DNA of 38,501 bases from an uncultured Acidobacteriia bacterium (GTDB lineage Bacteria > Acidobacteriota > Terriglobia > Bryobacterales > Bryobacteraceae): NCBI GenBank assembly GCA_903925975.1, contig CAIYHG010000095.1, positions 1 through 38,501 on the forward strand. The letters are read 5' to 3'. The position numbers and the translations under genes were made by a program. Shown piece after piece: positions 23,756-33,035 of this stretch (the stretch's first letter is position 1; each line of letters starts with the position of its first letter). The notes below the pieces were generated by a model, which did not search any database, had not been told where the DNA came from, and was given only the letters and a program-made list of their open reading frames with translations.

Positions 23756-25147
23756 CTACTGCCTGGTCGCGTTGATCATCTCAGTCAGACTCTTGATGAT
23801 CGCGTCCTCGGCGCACCCTCGGACAAAGGCGGCGCCCATCCTGTCGTAATTGGCTTCATCGGGGATATAGCCGGCGCGGTCGTTGGCCAGAGTAATCATC
23901 ATCGTATCTTTGAGGGAAGATTCCTTCCTCAGGCGCGCATAGATATTCAGGGAAACCTCGCCCGAGACGCTGGTGATAGCCACGTCATTGACCCGTATCA
24001 GCCCCATGTGAAGGTCCAGCGTGGCGCCGGGTTGCAGTTGCGGGGTCTGCTGCTGGGGTTGCTGTTGCCACTGTTGCCCCTGGGGTTGAGCGGCGCCGGG
24101 CCCTCCCGCCCCTGGGCCTCCCGCGGCGCCTCTGCCGGCCCCGCCTCCGGCGGCAATGTTCATGGCGCAGGGGACAATTCGTTCGGCGGCCTGAATACGC
24201 GCGGCCGAAGTCATCTGCGTCATCCGGAGCGCCACTTGCAGCACTTCCATTCCGAGCATCTTCCCTTGAACCTGTATCATTTCATCGGAGGATGTGCTGG
24301 CCCACGTCGGGTCGCCCTCTTTGCTGAACTTGGCGTACTGGTCGGCCGCGGCGCCCATGGTCCACAGCGCCACCACTTTGTCCTGATAGTGGGACTCTAC
24401 ATAGCGTTCGGCCGTGCCGGCAAGGTCGCCGATGATCATGTTGTCGTTATCGCGCGCGCCCGCCGCCACATTCGAATGCACCGCGTAGTTCATCAGTATC
24501 GCGATGGGATCGCCCGATAGGTTTTCGAACTTGAGAACCCAGACCACCTTGTACGCGGGGCCATCCGGATTGTAGGCGGTGCGCCAGCGTCCGTTCGCGT
24601 AAGCGTAGCGGTAGGAATTGATGTCCACCTCGCCGGTTCCGACTCCTACGCGCGCCGGCTGCATCGACGCCTTGGCCTTGCGAAGCGCTTCCACAATCGT
24701 GTCATCCGCCTGCTGCGTGTAGGCCGGAGTCGATTGGGGCCGCCCCTGCATGGATGACGTATTCGGCGTAGGAGGGCCGCCCCTGGGGGCGCTGTGGTCG
24801 TGGCTCGGCGCGATCATGATGTGGTCGGCCGGAATCCCGAGTTCCTTCGCGATTCGCTGGCGCAAAGGCATAGTGTCGCCGAACTCGACGAAGTCGATCG
24901 CCACGATTGCCGCGGAAGTGGAGCCGTCGTCCATAACCAAAGCGCGGGCGTAGATGGGCTCGCGCACTCCTGCAAACTGCTTATTGGTAACGCTGATGAT
25001 CCCCCTAATGTCTTTCGGCGTGACGTCCACCTTGGCCACCCCGACGCGCAAGTTCTGCGCCTCGGCGCCGCGGACCAATTGCGGAAGCGCCAGGGTTGCG
25101 CACGCGGCCAGAATGGAATACGCCCGATACCGGTTGAACGAGATCAT
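23756..25147 (-). CDS. Secreted neutral/alkaline ceramidase-like protein
   Basis: This is a 463-residue exported protein of the neutral ceramidase N-terminal domain family. After a signal peptide (about residues 1-28) it shows VGVAKVDVTP, a histidine-rich APSHDHSAPRG, NYAVHSNV and GDLAGTAERYVE. Toward the C-terminus are VSGEVS and RAGYIPDEANYD. These could supply the His, His, Glu and Tyr zinc ligands known in the Pseudomonas enzyme. A low-complexity Gly/Ala/Pro then Gln-rich stretch (about residues 329-370) interrupts the domain. It lacks the C-terminal domain of true ceramidases, so the substrate may differ. ATG 25147 has an AAGAGAG ribosome site. Confidence 0.82.
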   Translation of the reverse strand: MISFNRYRAYSILAACATLALPQLVRGAEAQNLRVGVAKVDVTPKDIRGIISVTNKQFAGVREPIYARALVMDDGSTSAAIVAIDFVEFGDTMPLRQRIAKELGIPADHIMIAPSHDHSAPRGGPPTPNTSSMQGRPQSTPAYTQQADDTIVEALRKAKASMQPARVGVGTGEVDINSYRYAYANGRWRTAYNPDGPAYKVVWVLKFENLSGDPIAILMNYAVHSNVAAGARDNDNMIIGDLAGTAERYVESHYQDKVVALWTMGAAADQYAKFSKEGDPTWASTSSDEMIQVQGKMLGMEVLQVALRMTQMTSAARIQAAERIVPCAMNIAAGGGAGRGAAGGPGAGGPGAAQPQGQQWQQQPQQQTPQLQPGATLDLHMGLIRVNDVAITSVSGEVSLNIYARLRKESSLKDTMMITLANDRAGYIPDEANYDRMGAAFVRGCAEDAIIKSLTEMINATRQ

Positions 25148-25268
25148 GAACTCTCTTCTTTCCCTTACCGCGCGTCAAGAGCGCGGCATCGCTGTCTTAT
25201 ATGGATCAAAGAGAAGGTGTTGAGCCCGAAACGAAAGTTACGGCTTCTAGATGAAATAGCGGGTGAAT

Positions 25269-26450
25269 CTACCAGAAGTGCGTGGCTACGGCGCTCGGAG
25301 GCCCGGAGTTTCCATTGACGAGTTTGGTTTCGATGACGATCTCGATGTTCTTGTTCTCCCATCCCTGGGGGACCTTGCTGGCAACCGTCTCCATATACGC
25401 GGGGTTCGCCAGAAACTCGGCGGCGGCCTCCGTCCCAAGAGGTGAAAGTCCTCCCACGGTCACCACCATTCGGCCCGTGGAAGCGTCCAGCGTTCGCGCT
25501 ATCAGACCGTAGTCCGCGGTCACTTCGGCGTAGGGAAGGGAAAAGCGCACGGACCACTGCTGCCGGGAAGGATTCTCCCGATCCTCGATCCAATTGAGGT
25601 CCGTCGCAGTCTTGAGTCGATATCGCATGGCATCCGTCACACGCATCGTCCACTGATTGCCGAAGGCGCCGATCAGAACTGCCGGGCCGTCCCTTAAGTC
25701 GGTCAGACTGGTCGAGTCGGCGGTTCGGATACGGTGCGTGACTCCCTTGGATTGTAGAAACGCCGCGATCCCGGAGGTCGCCACCGCGTTCATCAGCCCG
25801 ATCTCTTCCTGCCCCACCATGGTGGTTTGGAACGTCTGGGTAGCCTCAGGGGCGCCGGCGGAAGACGAACTCGGCCCCTTGCGTGAACTGACGCATAGCA
25901 GGACCGACTTGGAACCTTTCAGAACCGGCTCCCAAAACCGTTCCACCGCGGTCATCGGGGGATGAGATTGCCGCCACGCGGCCGCCACCAGAATCGCGGC
26001 AATCAAGACTCCGGCTGCGACATAAAGGCGACCTGTACGGCGCGGGCGCGCCATCGCCTGCGCCGCCCCGCCCGCCGGGAACGAGAAATCCGGTACGTAC
26101 GACCCAGGCGGCAAATCGATCCGAATCTCGGATTCGCGCCCCGGCTGCAAATAGTAGAGCGTTAGCCGTCTTCGGATCTCGCCCGCCACCACTCGAACGG
26201 TCGGCTCGGAATTGGTGTCGTAGGATGGCGCTCGCCCGAAGACGTCGATCCCGATGGTCCGCTCTTTCAAGTCCGTCGCCCCGGACAAAGCGCGATCCAC
26301 AAGATATCTCAGCACGGCCGGGTAGCGCTTGCTATGCGCGAAAAGCGGACTCTGGAGAACCCGCTCCGTCTGCTCAAGCATCGCGGCACGGCCCGCGCCG
26401 GTGAGTGCGGCCTTTCCGCTCAGCGTCGAACCGCTCTGACTGAGAGGCAT
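25269..26450 (-). CDS. Membrane-anchored protein with 'FGR.P.YD' winged-helix-like N-terminal domain
   Basis: This is a 393-residue protein. Residues of about 24-122 (ERVLQSPLFAHSKRYPAVLR, IGIDVFGRAPSYDTNSEPTV, RVVAGEIRRRLTLYYL, IDLPPGSYVPDF) match a domain that I recall being frequent in acidobacteria on CadC/TolB-like regulators. One membrane helix follows (about 142-159), then a periplasmic region of about 230 residues that I do not recognise. The layout suits a ToxR/CadC-type one-component membrane regulator, but DNA binding is inferred. It is divergent from the TonB-dependent receptor gene. A near-consensus promoter ends about 15 bases before ATG 26450; a later start at 26381 is possible. 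Confidence 0.75.
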   Translation of the reverse strand: MPLSQSGSTLSGKAALTGAGRAAMLEQTERVLQSPLFAHSKRYPAVLRYLVDRALSGATDLKERTIGIDVFGRAPSYDTNSEPTVRVVAGEIRRRLTLYYLQPGRESEIRIDLPPGSYVPDFSFPAGGAAQAMARPRRTGRLYVAAGVLIAAILVAAAWRQSHPPMTAVERFWEPVLKGSKSVLLCVSSRKGPSSSSAGAPEATQTFQTTMVGQEEIGLMNAVATSGIAAFLQSKGVTHRIRTADSTSLTDLRDGPAVLIGAFGNQWTMRVTDAMRYRLKTATDLNWIEDRENPSRQQWSVRFSLPYAEVTADYGLIARTLDASTGRMVVTVGGLSPLGTEAAAEFLANPAYMETVASKVPQGWENKNIEIVIETKLVNGNSGPPSAVATHFW

Positions 26451-26464
26451 ATGTGCGCGTCGCG

Positions 26465-26493
26465 ATTATAGGCCGTAACGGAAGATTTGACAA
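26465..26493 (-). promoter_or_regulatory. Near-consensus sigma-70-type promoter of the FGR protein gene
   Basis: On the minus strand TTGTCA (26493-26488), a 17-base spacer and a perfect TATAAT (26470-26465) are present. Transcription would start near 26458, giving a leader of only about 8 bases before ATG 26450. This suggests either nearly leaderless translation or use of the internal ATG at 26381. Confidence 0.6.
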
Positions 26494-26524
26494 TAGCTGA
26501 ATACCGCCGGCGTACATACGGTTC

Positions 26525-26585
26525 ATAACTGGTCTTATAACTGATTGATAACTTAGAAGATAATGCGCTTCGCGGCGCTTATAAC
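26525..26585. repeat. Helically phased ATAAC repeats between divergent genes
   Basis: ATAAC occurs at 26525, 26537, 26548 and 26581, with ATAAT at 26560. The spacings are 12, 11, 12 and 21 bases, close to one or two DNA turns. The array lies just upstream of the minus-strand promoter and about 250 bases upstream of the TonB receptor start, as expected for a cooperative binding site. It could equally contain the receptor's promoter, because TATAAC repeats resemble -10 boxes. Confidence 0.4.
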
Positions 26586-26834
26586 CGTTTAACACTTGCC
26601 GGGCTGCTGGATAGACCTTAGACTCGGCCCGACCCCTTTAGGGTGGCCGGGTCTTGTTCCGCTAGCGGCCAGTAAAGCCTATAGGTCAGCTGCCAGTCTT
26701 TGGGGAGCGGTAGGAGACGAGCTGTATGCGAGAGCGGAAGCCGGTCCAACGGGAGACCGGAATACCAACAGAACGGATTCTGACCGGCATTGCTCGAGAC
26801 ATTTCGGGGGATCAATCGAAAAGGAGTTGTCCAA

Positions 26835-29800
26835 GTGCGCATACGAAACTGGTGGGTCTTGTGGGGAGTTCTGGTTGCCTGTGCGATCTTAGGCTTCGCC
26901 CAGAACTATGGAACCATCGGCGGCACGGTTAAGGATCAATCCGGAGCCGTCGTACCGGGAGCCGCGGTCGTCGTGACGAATACGGCGACAGGCTCTGTCA
27001 ATCGGATCACCAGCTTGGCCGATGGCAAGTACCTGGTGAACGCGTTGCAGCCCGGCAACTATCAAATCTCGGCCGAGGCGGCGGGATTCAAGAAATACCT
27101 CACGTCCGGCTTCGACGTCCACATTGCCGACAACCTAATGATCGATATTCCCCTGGAAGTAGGCGGTGGAGCCGAATCCGTTACGGTGACGGCGGAAGCC
27201 CCGATGCTGCGCGTGGCGGACGTGCAAACCGGTGAAGTCATTGACAATAACTTCATCAAGAACATGCCGCAGTTGAACCGCGACCCGTTCGCCTTGGTGT
27301 CGCTTTCGGGAAACGTGCAGGGTTCGGGCACAAACATTACGCTCAACGGCGGGCGAACCAGCGCCGTTGACTACTTTATCGACGGCGGCGTGGTGAACAC
27401 GGGCCGAGGCAACCGGCGTTCGAATGTAACTCCATCGATGGACGCGGTGGCCGAGTTCAAGGTGGTCACTTCGGGCATTTCGGCCGAGTTCGGCCGCATC
27501 TCGGGCGGCTACGTCACGATGGTGACGAAATCCGGCTCCAACGAGTTCCACGGCAGCATGTATGAATACATGTTCAACGACATGTTCAACGCGAACTCGT
27601 GGCAGCAGAACGCCATCGGCGCGAAGAAGGCTGCGTTCCGTCAGAACGATTTCGGCTTCACGCTCGGCGGACGAGTCTATCTTCCGAAGATCTACAACGG
27701 CAAGAACAAGACGTTCTTCTTCGCGGATAACGAGCACCTCATAAGGAACAACGCGGGCTCGATCACTCTAACCAGCGTGCCCACCGCGATAGAGCGGAAC
27801 GGCGATTTCAGCAAGACGCTTTACCAGAGCAAGTACTACCCGGGTTATGAGCCGGACGGGGCGCAGGTCTTCAATACATCGAAGGGCCTGTGGCAGCGCG
27901 TCGATCTCATCGGCGGCAACGGCTATACGGTAGCTCCGGCCAGGATTCACGCGATATCGAAGGCGATCCTGAACTACGTCCCCATGCCAAACCGCGCGCC
28001 GAACGCGAACAGCAGCGGCCAGAACAACTTTGGGTTTCCGGTCTCCAGCAATCAGCACAACTTCCGGTTCGGCATCCGCATGGACCAAACCCTGACGGAG
28101 ACGCAACGCCTGAATCTGCGGTACACGGCGTATTCGTCGGATCAGGCGAGAACGCCGACCCAGGACAACCTCATGTTCACCAGCAGCGTCACCAACAGTG
28201 ACGGCGGCAGCAACGCGAACCTGAGCTACACCTGGAGCATTACCCCGACGACGATCCTGGACGTGAAGGGCTCGATGACCCACACGCCGTCTACAAGCGG
28301 CAATACGCACGATCCCAGCTTCAACAACTCGTTCTTCCCCAAGATCTTCCAGGCCTACATCGGAACGAACGACACTCCGGAGATGAACGAAGCATTGATG
28401 GGTGGCAACTCGTTCGGCAATGCCGGATCCGTGTCGGTCACGAACTCGACCACGTACTCCTTCTCAGGCTCGGTCACCAAGGTCCGCACGTCGCACACGC
28501 TCAAGGTCGGCGGCGAGGAGCGGCGTTACTACGACAACTTCCAAGATGTAGGCGCCAGCAACGTGATGAATTTCAATGGCAACCAGGTCGCGCAGTTCCA
28601 GGGCGACTGGGGCAACGGCGCCACGGAAGGCCGCACGAACGGGATCATGGGCTTTTTGCTGGGTATCAACGACCGGCTGAACATTGCCAAGCCAAAGACC
28701 CGAGCGATGAGCACTCCCTACTTCGCGTTATTCGTCCAGGACGACTGGAAAGTCAATTCGAAGTTGACCGTGAACCTCGGGCTGCGATACGACAGGGAGC
28801 AACCCGCAACCGAGCGGCATGACAAACTCTATTTCTGGGATCCGAACTACCCGTCGTTGTTCAAGATCAACCCGGGGTACGATTTCCCGACCGAGTTGAG
28901 GAAAGTGGGTCTCGATCCGGCAACTGTTCCCGTCCCGGTCTGGTGGGCAAAGAAGGGGTTCGATCCCGGCGCGATGCTGGTTACCAGTTCCCCGGCATTC
29001 AAGGGACGGTCGCCACAGCTCGTGAACAAGACCGCGTTCTCGCCGCGCATCGGCTTCGCGTACCAGGCGACGCCGAAGACGGTCATCCGCGCCTACGGCG
29101 GCAAGATGTTCCTGCCGACCACGGGCAACCCGAACAGCTACGCGACCAGCAACAGCAACGTGGCGCTATCGGACCAGGCGTTTGCCGGATGGCACACGTC
29201 AACGGATGGCGGACGGCACTACATCTCGACATGGGACAATCCGTTCGCGCTGCCCTCCTTCTTCACCAGCTACTCGCGCGACATCATGGACATTAACCTC
29301 GCGAGCTCTCTGGACCCCGGCCCGAACGCTGTGAGCCAGAAGAGCCAAATGCCGCACGAATATACCTACTCGATCGATGTGCAGCGGCAGTTGCCGATGA
29401 ACATCGTGGTGCAAGCGGGATACTCGGCGAACCGTGGTTATGGCCTACTCGCCACAAACACGCAGAGCCGGTATCCGGCGGATCTGTTGAAGCCGCAGTA
29501 TGCGGCTATGATGCAGACCTTCATGCTCTCGCCGAATGCGGGGCAGACGATGGAAACGACGATTACGGGTACGACGCAGCCGCTTGGTTTACTGCAATAC
29601 GCATACCCGTACTATGGCCGCCTCCAGCTATCCGGCCTGAACCTGGGCCGCTCCCGTTATGACTCGGCGAATTTCCGCATCGAGCACCGCTTCTCGCAAG
29701 GTTTCTCGGCTTTGATGAACTACACCCGCGGCCACCTGGTGGATGACGTAGGCGGCGCCGACGGATCGAACGGGAAGTCAGCGCAGTCGGTGGACGAGTT

Positions 29801-30485
29801 CCACTCGACTTGGAGCGTGAGCACGGCGGATCGCAAGCACTCCGTGAACATCGCCTACACGTACGAGTTCCCGTTCGGGCGGGGCAAGAAGCTGATGGGC
29901 AAGCCGAACACCTGGGCGCTGAAGCTCCTGGACGGAGTGGTTGGCGGTTGGCAACTCGCCGGCAACTTCTCCTACCGCAGCGGCAACGCGCTCTATCTGG
30001 CTGGAAACGCCAACGGCAACATCAACAACGGCGTGATCAAAGTAAACCAGACTTGGGGCAACTACGCCAGCAGCGACCATAACCTGCTCTTCCCGGGATT
30101 CCAGAACTTTGAACAGGTTTTGGTGGGCCCTTTGCAGGCGTATGACAATCCCACGTTTGGCGATTGCTCAAAACTGAGCACAACCATGCGCTATCTGAAT
30201 CCCTGCAAGGTCCTCTCGGCGCAGGCATTCGTTCGCGGCAACATGGATCCGGCGCTCGACCAATACCGGAATCCCGGCAACTACACCATGGACATGTCCT
30301 TGATGAAGAACTTCCGGCTTAAGGAAGGAGTTACCTTCCAGTTCCGCGCGGAAGGGCAGAACGCCTGGAATATCCGCGGCCTTGGCAGCGTCAGTGCTTC
30401 GTGCGGCAGCCCTGGCTACGGCTTGATTACCTCGGCGGGCAACTCGCCGCGGCAGATCCAACTTTCGGCTCGTATTAACTTCTGA
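26835..30485 (+). CDS. Oar-like TonB-dependent receptor with carboxypeptidase-regulatory-like domain
   Basis: This is an outer-membrane protein of about 1216 residues. GTG 26835 is chosen because AAGGAG (26821-26826) lies 8 bases before it and a signal peptide then opens the protein (RIRNWWVLWGVLVACAILGF, cleaved near FAQ). An immunoglobulin-like CarboxypepD_reg domain follows (IGGTVKDQSGAVVPGAAVVV). A plug domain comes next (LNGGRTSAVDYFIDGG, GRISGGYVTMVTKSGSNEFHG). A long beta-barrel, rich in aromatic strands, ends in QLSARINF with a terminal Phe as needed for outer-membrane assembly. Such receptors are abundant in acidobacteria and probably import large polymers; the ligand is unknown. A strong terminator follows. 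Confidence 0.93.
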   Translation: MRIRNWWVLWGVLVACAILGFAQNYGTIGGTVKDQSGAVVPGAAVVVTNTATGSVNRITSLADGKYLVNALQPGNYQISAEAAGFKKYLTSGFDVHIADNLMIDIPLEVGGGAESVTVTAEAPMLRVADVQTGEVIDNNFIKNMPQLNRDPFALVSLSGNVQGSGTNITLNGGRTSAVDYFIDGGVVNTGRGNRRSNVTPSMDAVAEFKVVTSGISAEFGRISGGYVTMVTKSGSNEFHGSMYEYMFNDMFNANSWQQNAIGAKKAAFRQNDFGFTLGGRVYLPKIYNGKNKTFFFADNEHLIRNNAGSITLTSVPTAIERNGDFSKTLYQSKYYPGYEPDGAQVFNTSKGLWQRVDLIGGNGYTVAPARIHAISKAILNYVPMPNRAPNANSSGQNNFGFPVSSNQHNFRFGIRMDQTLTETQRLNLRYTAYSSDQARTPTQDNLMFTSSVTNSDGGSNANLSYTWSITPTTILDVKGSMTHTPSTSGNTHDPSFNNSFFPKIFQAYIGTNDTPEMNEALMGGNSFGNAGSVSVTNSTTYSFSGSVTKVRTSHTLKVGGEERRYYDNFQDVGASNVMNFNGNQVAQFQGDWGNGATEGRTNGIMGFLLGINDRLNIAKPKTRAMSTPYFALFVQDDWKVNSKLTVNLGLRYDREQPATERHDKLYFWDPNYPSLFKINPGYDFPTELRKVGLDPATVPVPVWWAKKGFDPGAMLVTSSPAFKGRSPQLVNKTAFSPRIGFAYQATPKTVIRAYGGKMFLPTTGNPNSYATSNSNVALSDQAFAGWHTSTDGGRHYISTWDNPFALPSFFTSYSRDIMDINLASSLDPGPNAVSQKSQMPHEYTYSIDVQRQLPMNIVVQAGYSANRGYGLLATNTQSRYPADLLKPQYAAMMQTFMLSPNAGQTMETTITGTTQPLGLLQYAYPYYGRLQLSGLNLGRSRYDSANFRIEHRFSQGFSALMNYTRGHLVDDVGGADGSNGKSAQSVDEFHSTWSVSTADRKHSVNIAYTYEFPFGRGKKLMGKPNTWALKLLDGVVGGWQLAGNFSYRSGNALYLAGNANGNINNGVIKVNQTWGNYASSDHNLLFPGFQNFEQVLVGPLQAYDNPTFGDCSKLSTTMRYLNPCKVLSAQAFVRGNMDPALDQYRNPGNYTMDMSLMKNFRLKEGVTFQFRAEGQNAWNIRGLGSVSASCGSPGYGLITSAGNSPRQIQLSARINF

Positions 30486-30498
30486 CCTCACCCGCAAC

Positions 30499-30540
30499 CC
30501 GGGCGCGCCGAGCGGTACGGCGGCGCGCCCGGCGCGTTTT
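30499..30540 (+). terminator. Rho-independent terminator of the TonB receptor gene
   Basis: CCGGGCGCGCCG (30499-30510) and CGGCGCGCCCGG (30521-30532) form a 12-bp perfect stem with a 10-base loop, followed by CGCGTTTTC. It starts 14 bases after the stop codon. Confidence 0.8.
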
Positions 30541-30725
30541 CTGCAACGGCGTGCCAGGACCCTAGCCAAGCGCGCCTCAGGCAGCGGCCAAGGGAAGATC
30601 GCCTCTCTCCCAAACTTCGCACCGGGTATGACGGCCAGTCGCCGGTGCCGCGTTTCATCACAACCCGCGCACAATACGGTTCTGGCCACGCACTGAGCAT
30701 CGCTATTCTCGCGTGTATTTAAGGC

Positions 30726-32807
30726 GTGTTAGGCTCAGTGGTCGTGCAGAACCGAAGCGTCGTAAAGCGGGTCGCCCTCATTACCGACAGGCGAAATTCC
30801 CAACTGGGGGACGTTCTGCGCGGTGACCTGAGGGATGTGTTGGGCGGCAGGGTGGAGATTGTCAGCTACTTCTTCGAGACCCTGAAGCCCAATGAATCCA
30901 TTGAGGCCGACGTGGTTCTGGTGACCACGCAAAGCAAGGCGCTCGAGATCCAGAACCATGTGACTGAGGCGCGGCGCATCCTGGTAACGCAGCGGACCAT
31001 CCGGGAGAGCGACGCCTATCGCATCTCCGCCATCCCTTCCGGCGCCGAGGTGCTGGTGGTCAACAATCTGCCCGAAACCACCATGGAAATGGTGGCCCTG
31101 CTGCAGCAGATCGAGTGCGACCACCTGCATTTCGTCCCGTACGAAGAGGGCATGGACTGCTCGAATATCCACATCGCCATCACGCCCGGCGAGGGGAAAC
31201 TGGTGCCGCCATCGATCACTACCATCATCGATATCGGGCACCGGTGCATCGATATCTCCACCTTCATCGAGATCATCAACCGGCTGCGCATCGTGGACCA
31301 CTCCATCGACCAGCGGCTGCTGCGCTACTCCCAGCACAACGTGAATCTCGATACCGGCGTCAATCGCCAGTACAAGGAACTTTTCAAGCGCAACATCGAA
31401 CTCGATGCCGTGATCAACCTGGCTCACGAAGGCATCCTGGTGCTCGATAACAAAGGGAAGATCGCCCTGCACAACCGCGCGCTGACTGAGATGCTGAATC
31501 TGGGGGACAACATCGTCGGCCGCGGCATCGAGATCTTCGAGCCCGAGATCCGGGAGATTCTGACCCAGGATCAGAGCCACGAATGGCTGGTCGAGTTCAA
31601 GGAGCGTTCGATCGTCGTCAACCGGCAGGATGTGGAATATTCCGGCGAGCGCAGCGGCAGCTATTTCAATTTTCAGGAAACAACCTACATCCGCCAACTC
31701 GAACAGAACCTGAGCCGGAAGCTTAGGGAGCGCGGCCTGACCACCCGGTATTCGTTTTCGGATATGCTCTACCAGTCTTCCGAAATGGCGGACTGCGTGG
31801 AACTGGCGCTGCGGATCGCCGGGTCTGATTTCACGGTGCTCATCATGGGCGAAAGCGGCACCGGAAAGGAACTGCTGGCCCAGTCTATTCACAATGCCTC
31901 AGCCCGTTCCAAGCAACCCTTCGTGGCGGTGAACTGCGCCGCCGTTCCGGAGAACCTTCTGGAAAGCGAACTGTTCGGTTATGAAGCCGGCTCGTTTACG
32001 GGCGCGCTGCGCGCCGGCAAGCCTGGCCTGATCGAACAGGCCAACAACGGCACGGTCTTCCTGGACGAGATCGGCGACATGCCCGCCATGCTCCAAAGCA
32101 AACTCCTGCGCGTGCTCCAGGAGCGGCAGATCATGCGCGTGGGCTCGTCGAAACTGACCAGCGTGAATATCCGCGTGATTGCGGCCACCAACCGCAACCT
32201 GCAGAAACGCATCCTGGCGGGGGAGTTCCGCGAGGATCTTTACTACCGCCTCAATGCGCTCTCGCTGGTGGTTCCTCCGCTGCGCGAACGCACCGACGAT
32301 ATCTTTCTCCTGCTCGATCATTTTCTGGCCGAACAGAACCAGTCTCACCTGAAATTCACTCCGGAGGCCCGCGCCTTGCTCCAGCGGTATAGCTGGCCGG
32401 GCAACGTCCGGGAACTGGCCAACGTGGCCAACCATATCACCTTGATGGCGGCCGATCCGGTCACGATCCAGGCCCTTCCCTCCTACCTTGTGGGCCGGGC
32501 CGAGACCTTTGAGAAGGAAGCCGCGGTTCTCCGTTCCCGGTGCGGCCTGGCGCGCGCCCGTGAGGTGTTGAACGTTCTCTACGACTATTGCCGCCAGGGC
32601 CGCAAGGCAGGCCGCAACAGTCTGAAGGACGCGCTGAGCGACCTTGAGCAGCCTCCCACCGAAGCCGAGGTGCGGGGCGTGCTGCATGTGCTGGGTGAGT
32701 TAGGACTGGCGCGTTCGAGCCGCGGCCGCCAAGGCACGGAATTGACCCCGCAGGGGACCCAGTTCATTAAATGGTTAAGAAATAGGTCAAACACCCAGCC
32801 TATTTAA
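30726..32807 (+). CDS. Sigma-54-dependent transcriptional activator of the cit cluster
   Basis: This is an activator of up to 693 residues. The N-terminal 200 residues form a sensor-like domain I do not firmly recognise, possibly PrpR_N-like ([34 protein letters not shown]). A PAS domain follows (about 225-330, [20 protein letters not shown]). The AAA+ domain has Walker A GESGTGKE (near 376), the sigma-54 contact loop as GSFTGA (near 422) and Walker [11 protein letters not shown]. The C-terminus lacks the usual Fis helix-turn-helix; it reads as a winged helix ending [21 protein letters not shown] 30726 is the longest start; GTGs at 30738 and 30744 are alternatives. It lies 228 bases before citC and a -24/-12 promoter, so it probably controls citrate lyase. 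Confidence 0.88.
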   Translation: MLGSVVVQNRSVVKRVALITDRRNSQLGDVLRGDLRDVLGGRVEIVSYFFETLKPNESIEADVVLVTTQSKALEIQNHVTEARRILVTQRTIRESDAYRISAIPSGAEVLVVNNLPETTMEMVALLQQIECDHLHFVPYEEGMDCSNIHIAITPGEGKLVPPSITTIIDIGHRCIDISTFIEIINRLRIVDHSIDQRLLRYSQHNVNLDTGVNRQYKELFKRNIELDAVINLAHEGILVLDNKGKIALHNRALTEMLNLGDNIVGRGIEIFEPEIREILTQDQSHEWLVEFKERSIVVNRQDVEYSGERSGSYFNFQETTYIRQLEQNLSRKLRERGLTTRYSFSDMLYQSSEMADCVELALRIAGSDFTVLIMGESGTGKELLAQSIHNASARSKQPFVAVNCAAVPENLLESELFGYEAGSFTGALRAGKPGLIEQANNGTVFLDEIGDMPAMLQSKLLRVLQERQIMRVGSSKLTSVNIRVIAATNRNLQKRILAGEFREDLYYRLNALSLVVPPLRERTDDIFLLLDHFLAEQNQSHLKFTPEARALLQRYSWPGNVRELANVANHITLMAADPVTIQALPSYLVGRAETFEKEAAVLRSRCGLARAREVLNVLYDYCRQGRKAGRNSLKDALSDLEQPPTEAEVRGVLHVLGELGLARSSRGRQGTELTPQGTQFIKWLRNRSNTQPI

Positions 32808-32869
32808 CCTATTCCTCAGGCGCGCCAGCGCGTGACGGCTCATTCGAACGCCCAAGATCGGCTCAACTA

Positions 32870-32918
32870 GGGCCCTTTCTAGCTACAAATCGGGCCTTTT
32901 TGGTGTTTCGGACCTTTT
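32870..32918 (+). promoter_or_regulatory. Three GG(G/A)CCTTT-type direct repeats (candidate activator sites)
   Basis: GGGCCCTTT (32870-32878), GGGCCTTTT (32892-32900) and GGACCTTTT (32910-32918) recur at 22- and 18-base intervals just upstream of the candidate sigma-54 promoter. They could be the upstream binding sites of the adjacent activator. The distance from the promoter (about 10-60 bases) is shorter than usual for such sites. Confidence 0.35.
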
Positions 32919-32926
32919 GCTCTGAT

Positions 32927-32943
32927 TTGGCCAGCCGATTGCA
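32927..32943 (+). promoter_or_regulatory. Candidate sigma-54 (-24/-12) promoter of the cit operon
   Basis: TTGGCCAGCCGATTGCA has GG at 32929-32930 and GC at 32941-32942 with exactly 10 bases between them, and the TTGCA half matches fully. Transcription would start near 32954, giving a leader of about 80 bases before citC. The gene directly upstream encodes a sigma-54 activator, which supports the call. Confidence 0.65.
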
Positions 32944-33035
32944 TCTACCATTGCCTCTCCATGATGTTGGCGGCAGGCCGCATAACCAGATCTTATAGAG
33001 GTAGCTGCATCGGGGGAAGCACTCAAAGGAAACCC

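Noticed and set aside
23237-24520. 427-codon open frame on the plus strand across DUF2911 and the ceramidase
   Set aside because: It spans two genes and an esterase remnant on the other strand and has no family features of its own.
32773-32813. Imperfect inverted repeat at the end of the sigma-54 activator gene (GGTTAA..AATAGG / CCTATT..AACC)
   Set aside because: It could be a terminator, but the stem is interrupted by a bulge, is weak, and no T-run follows.
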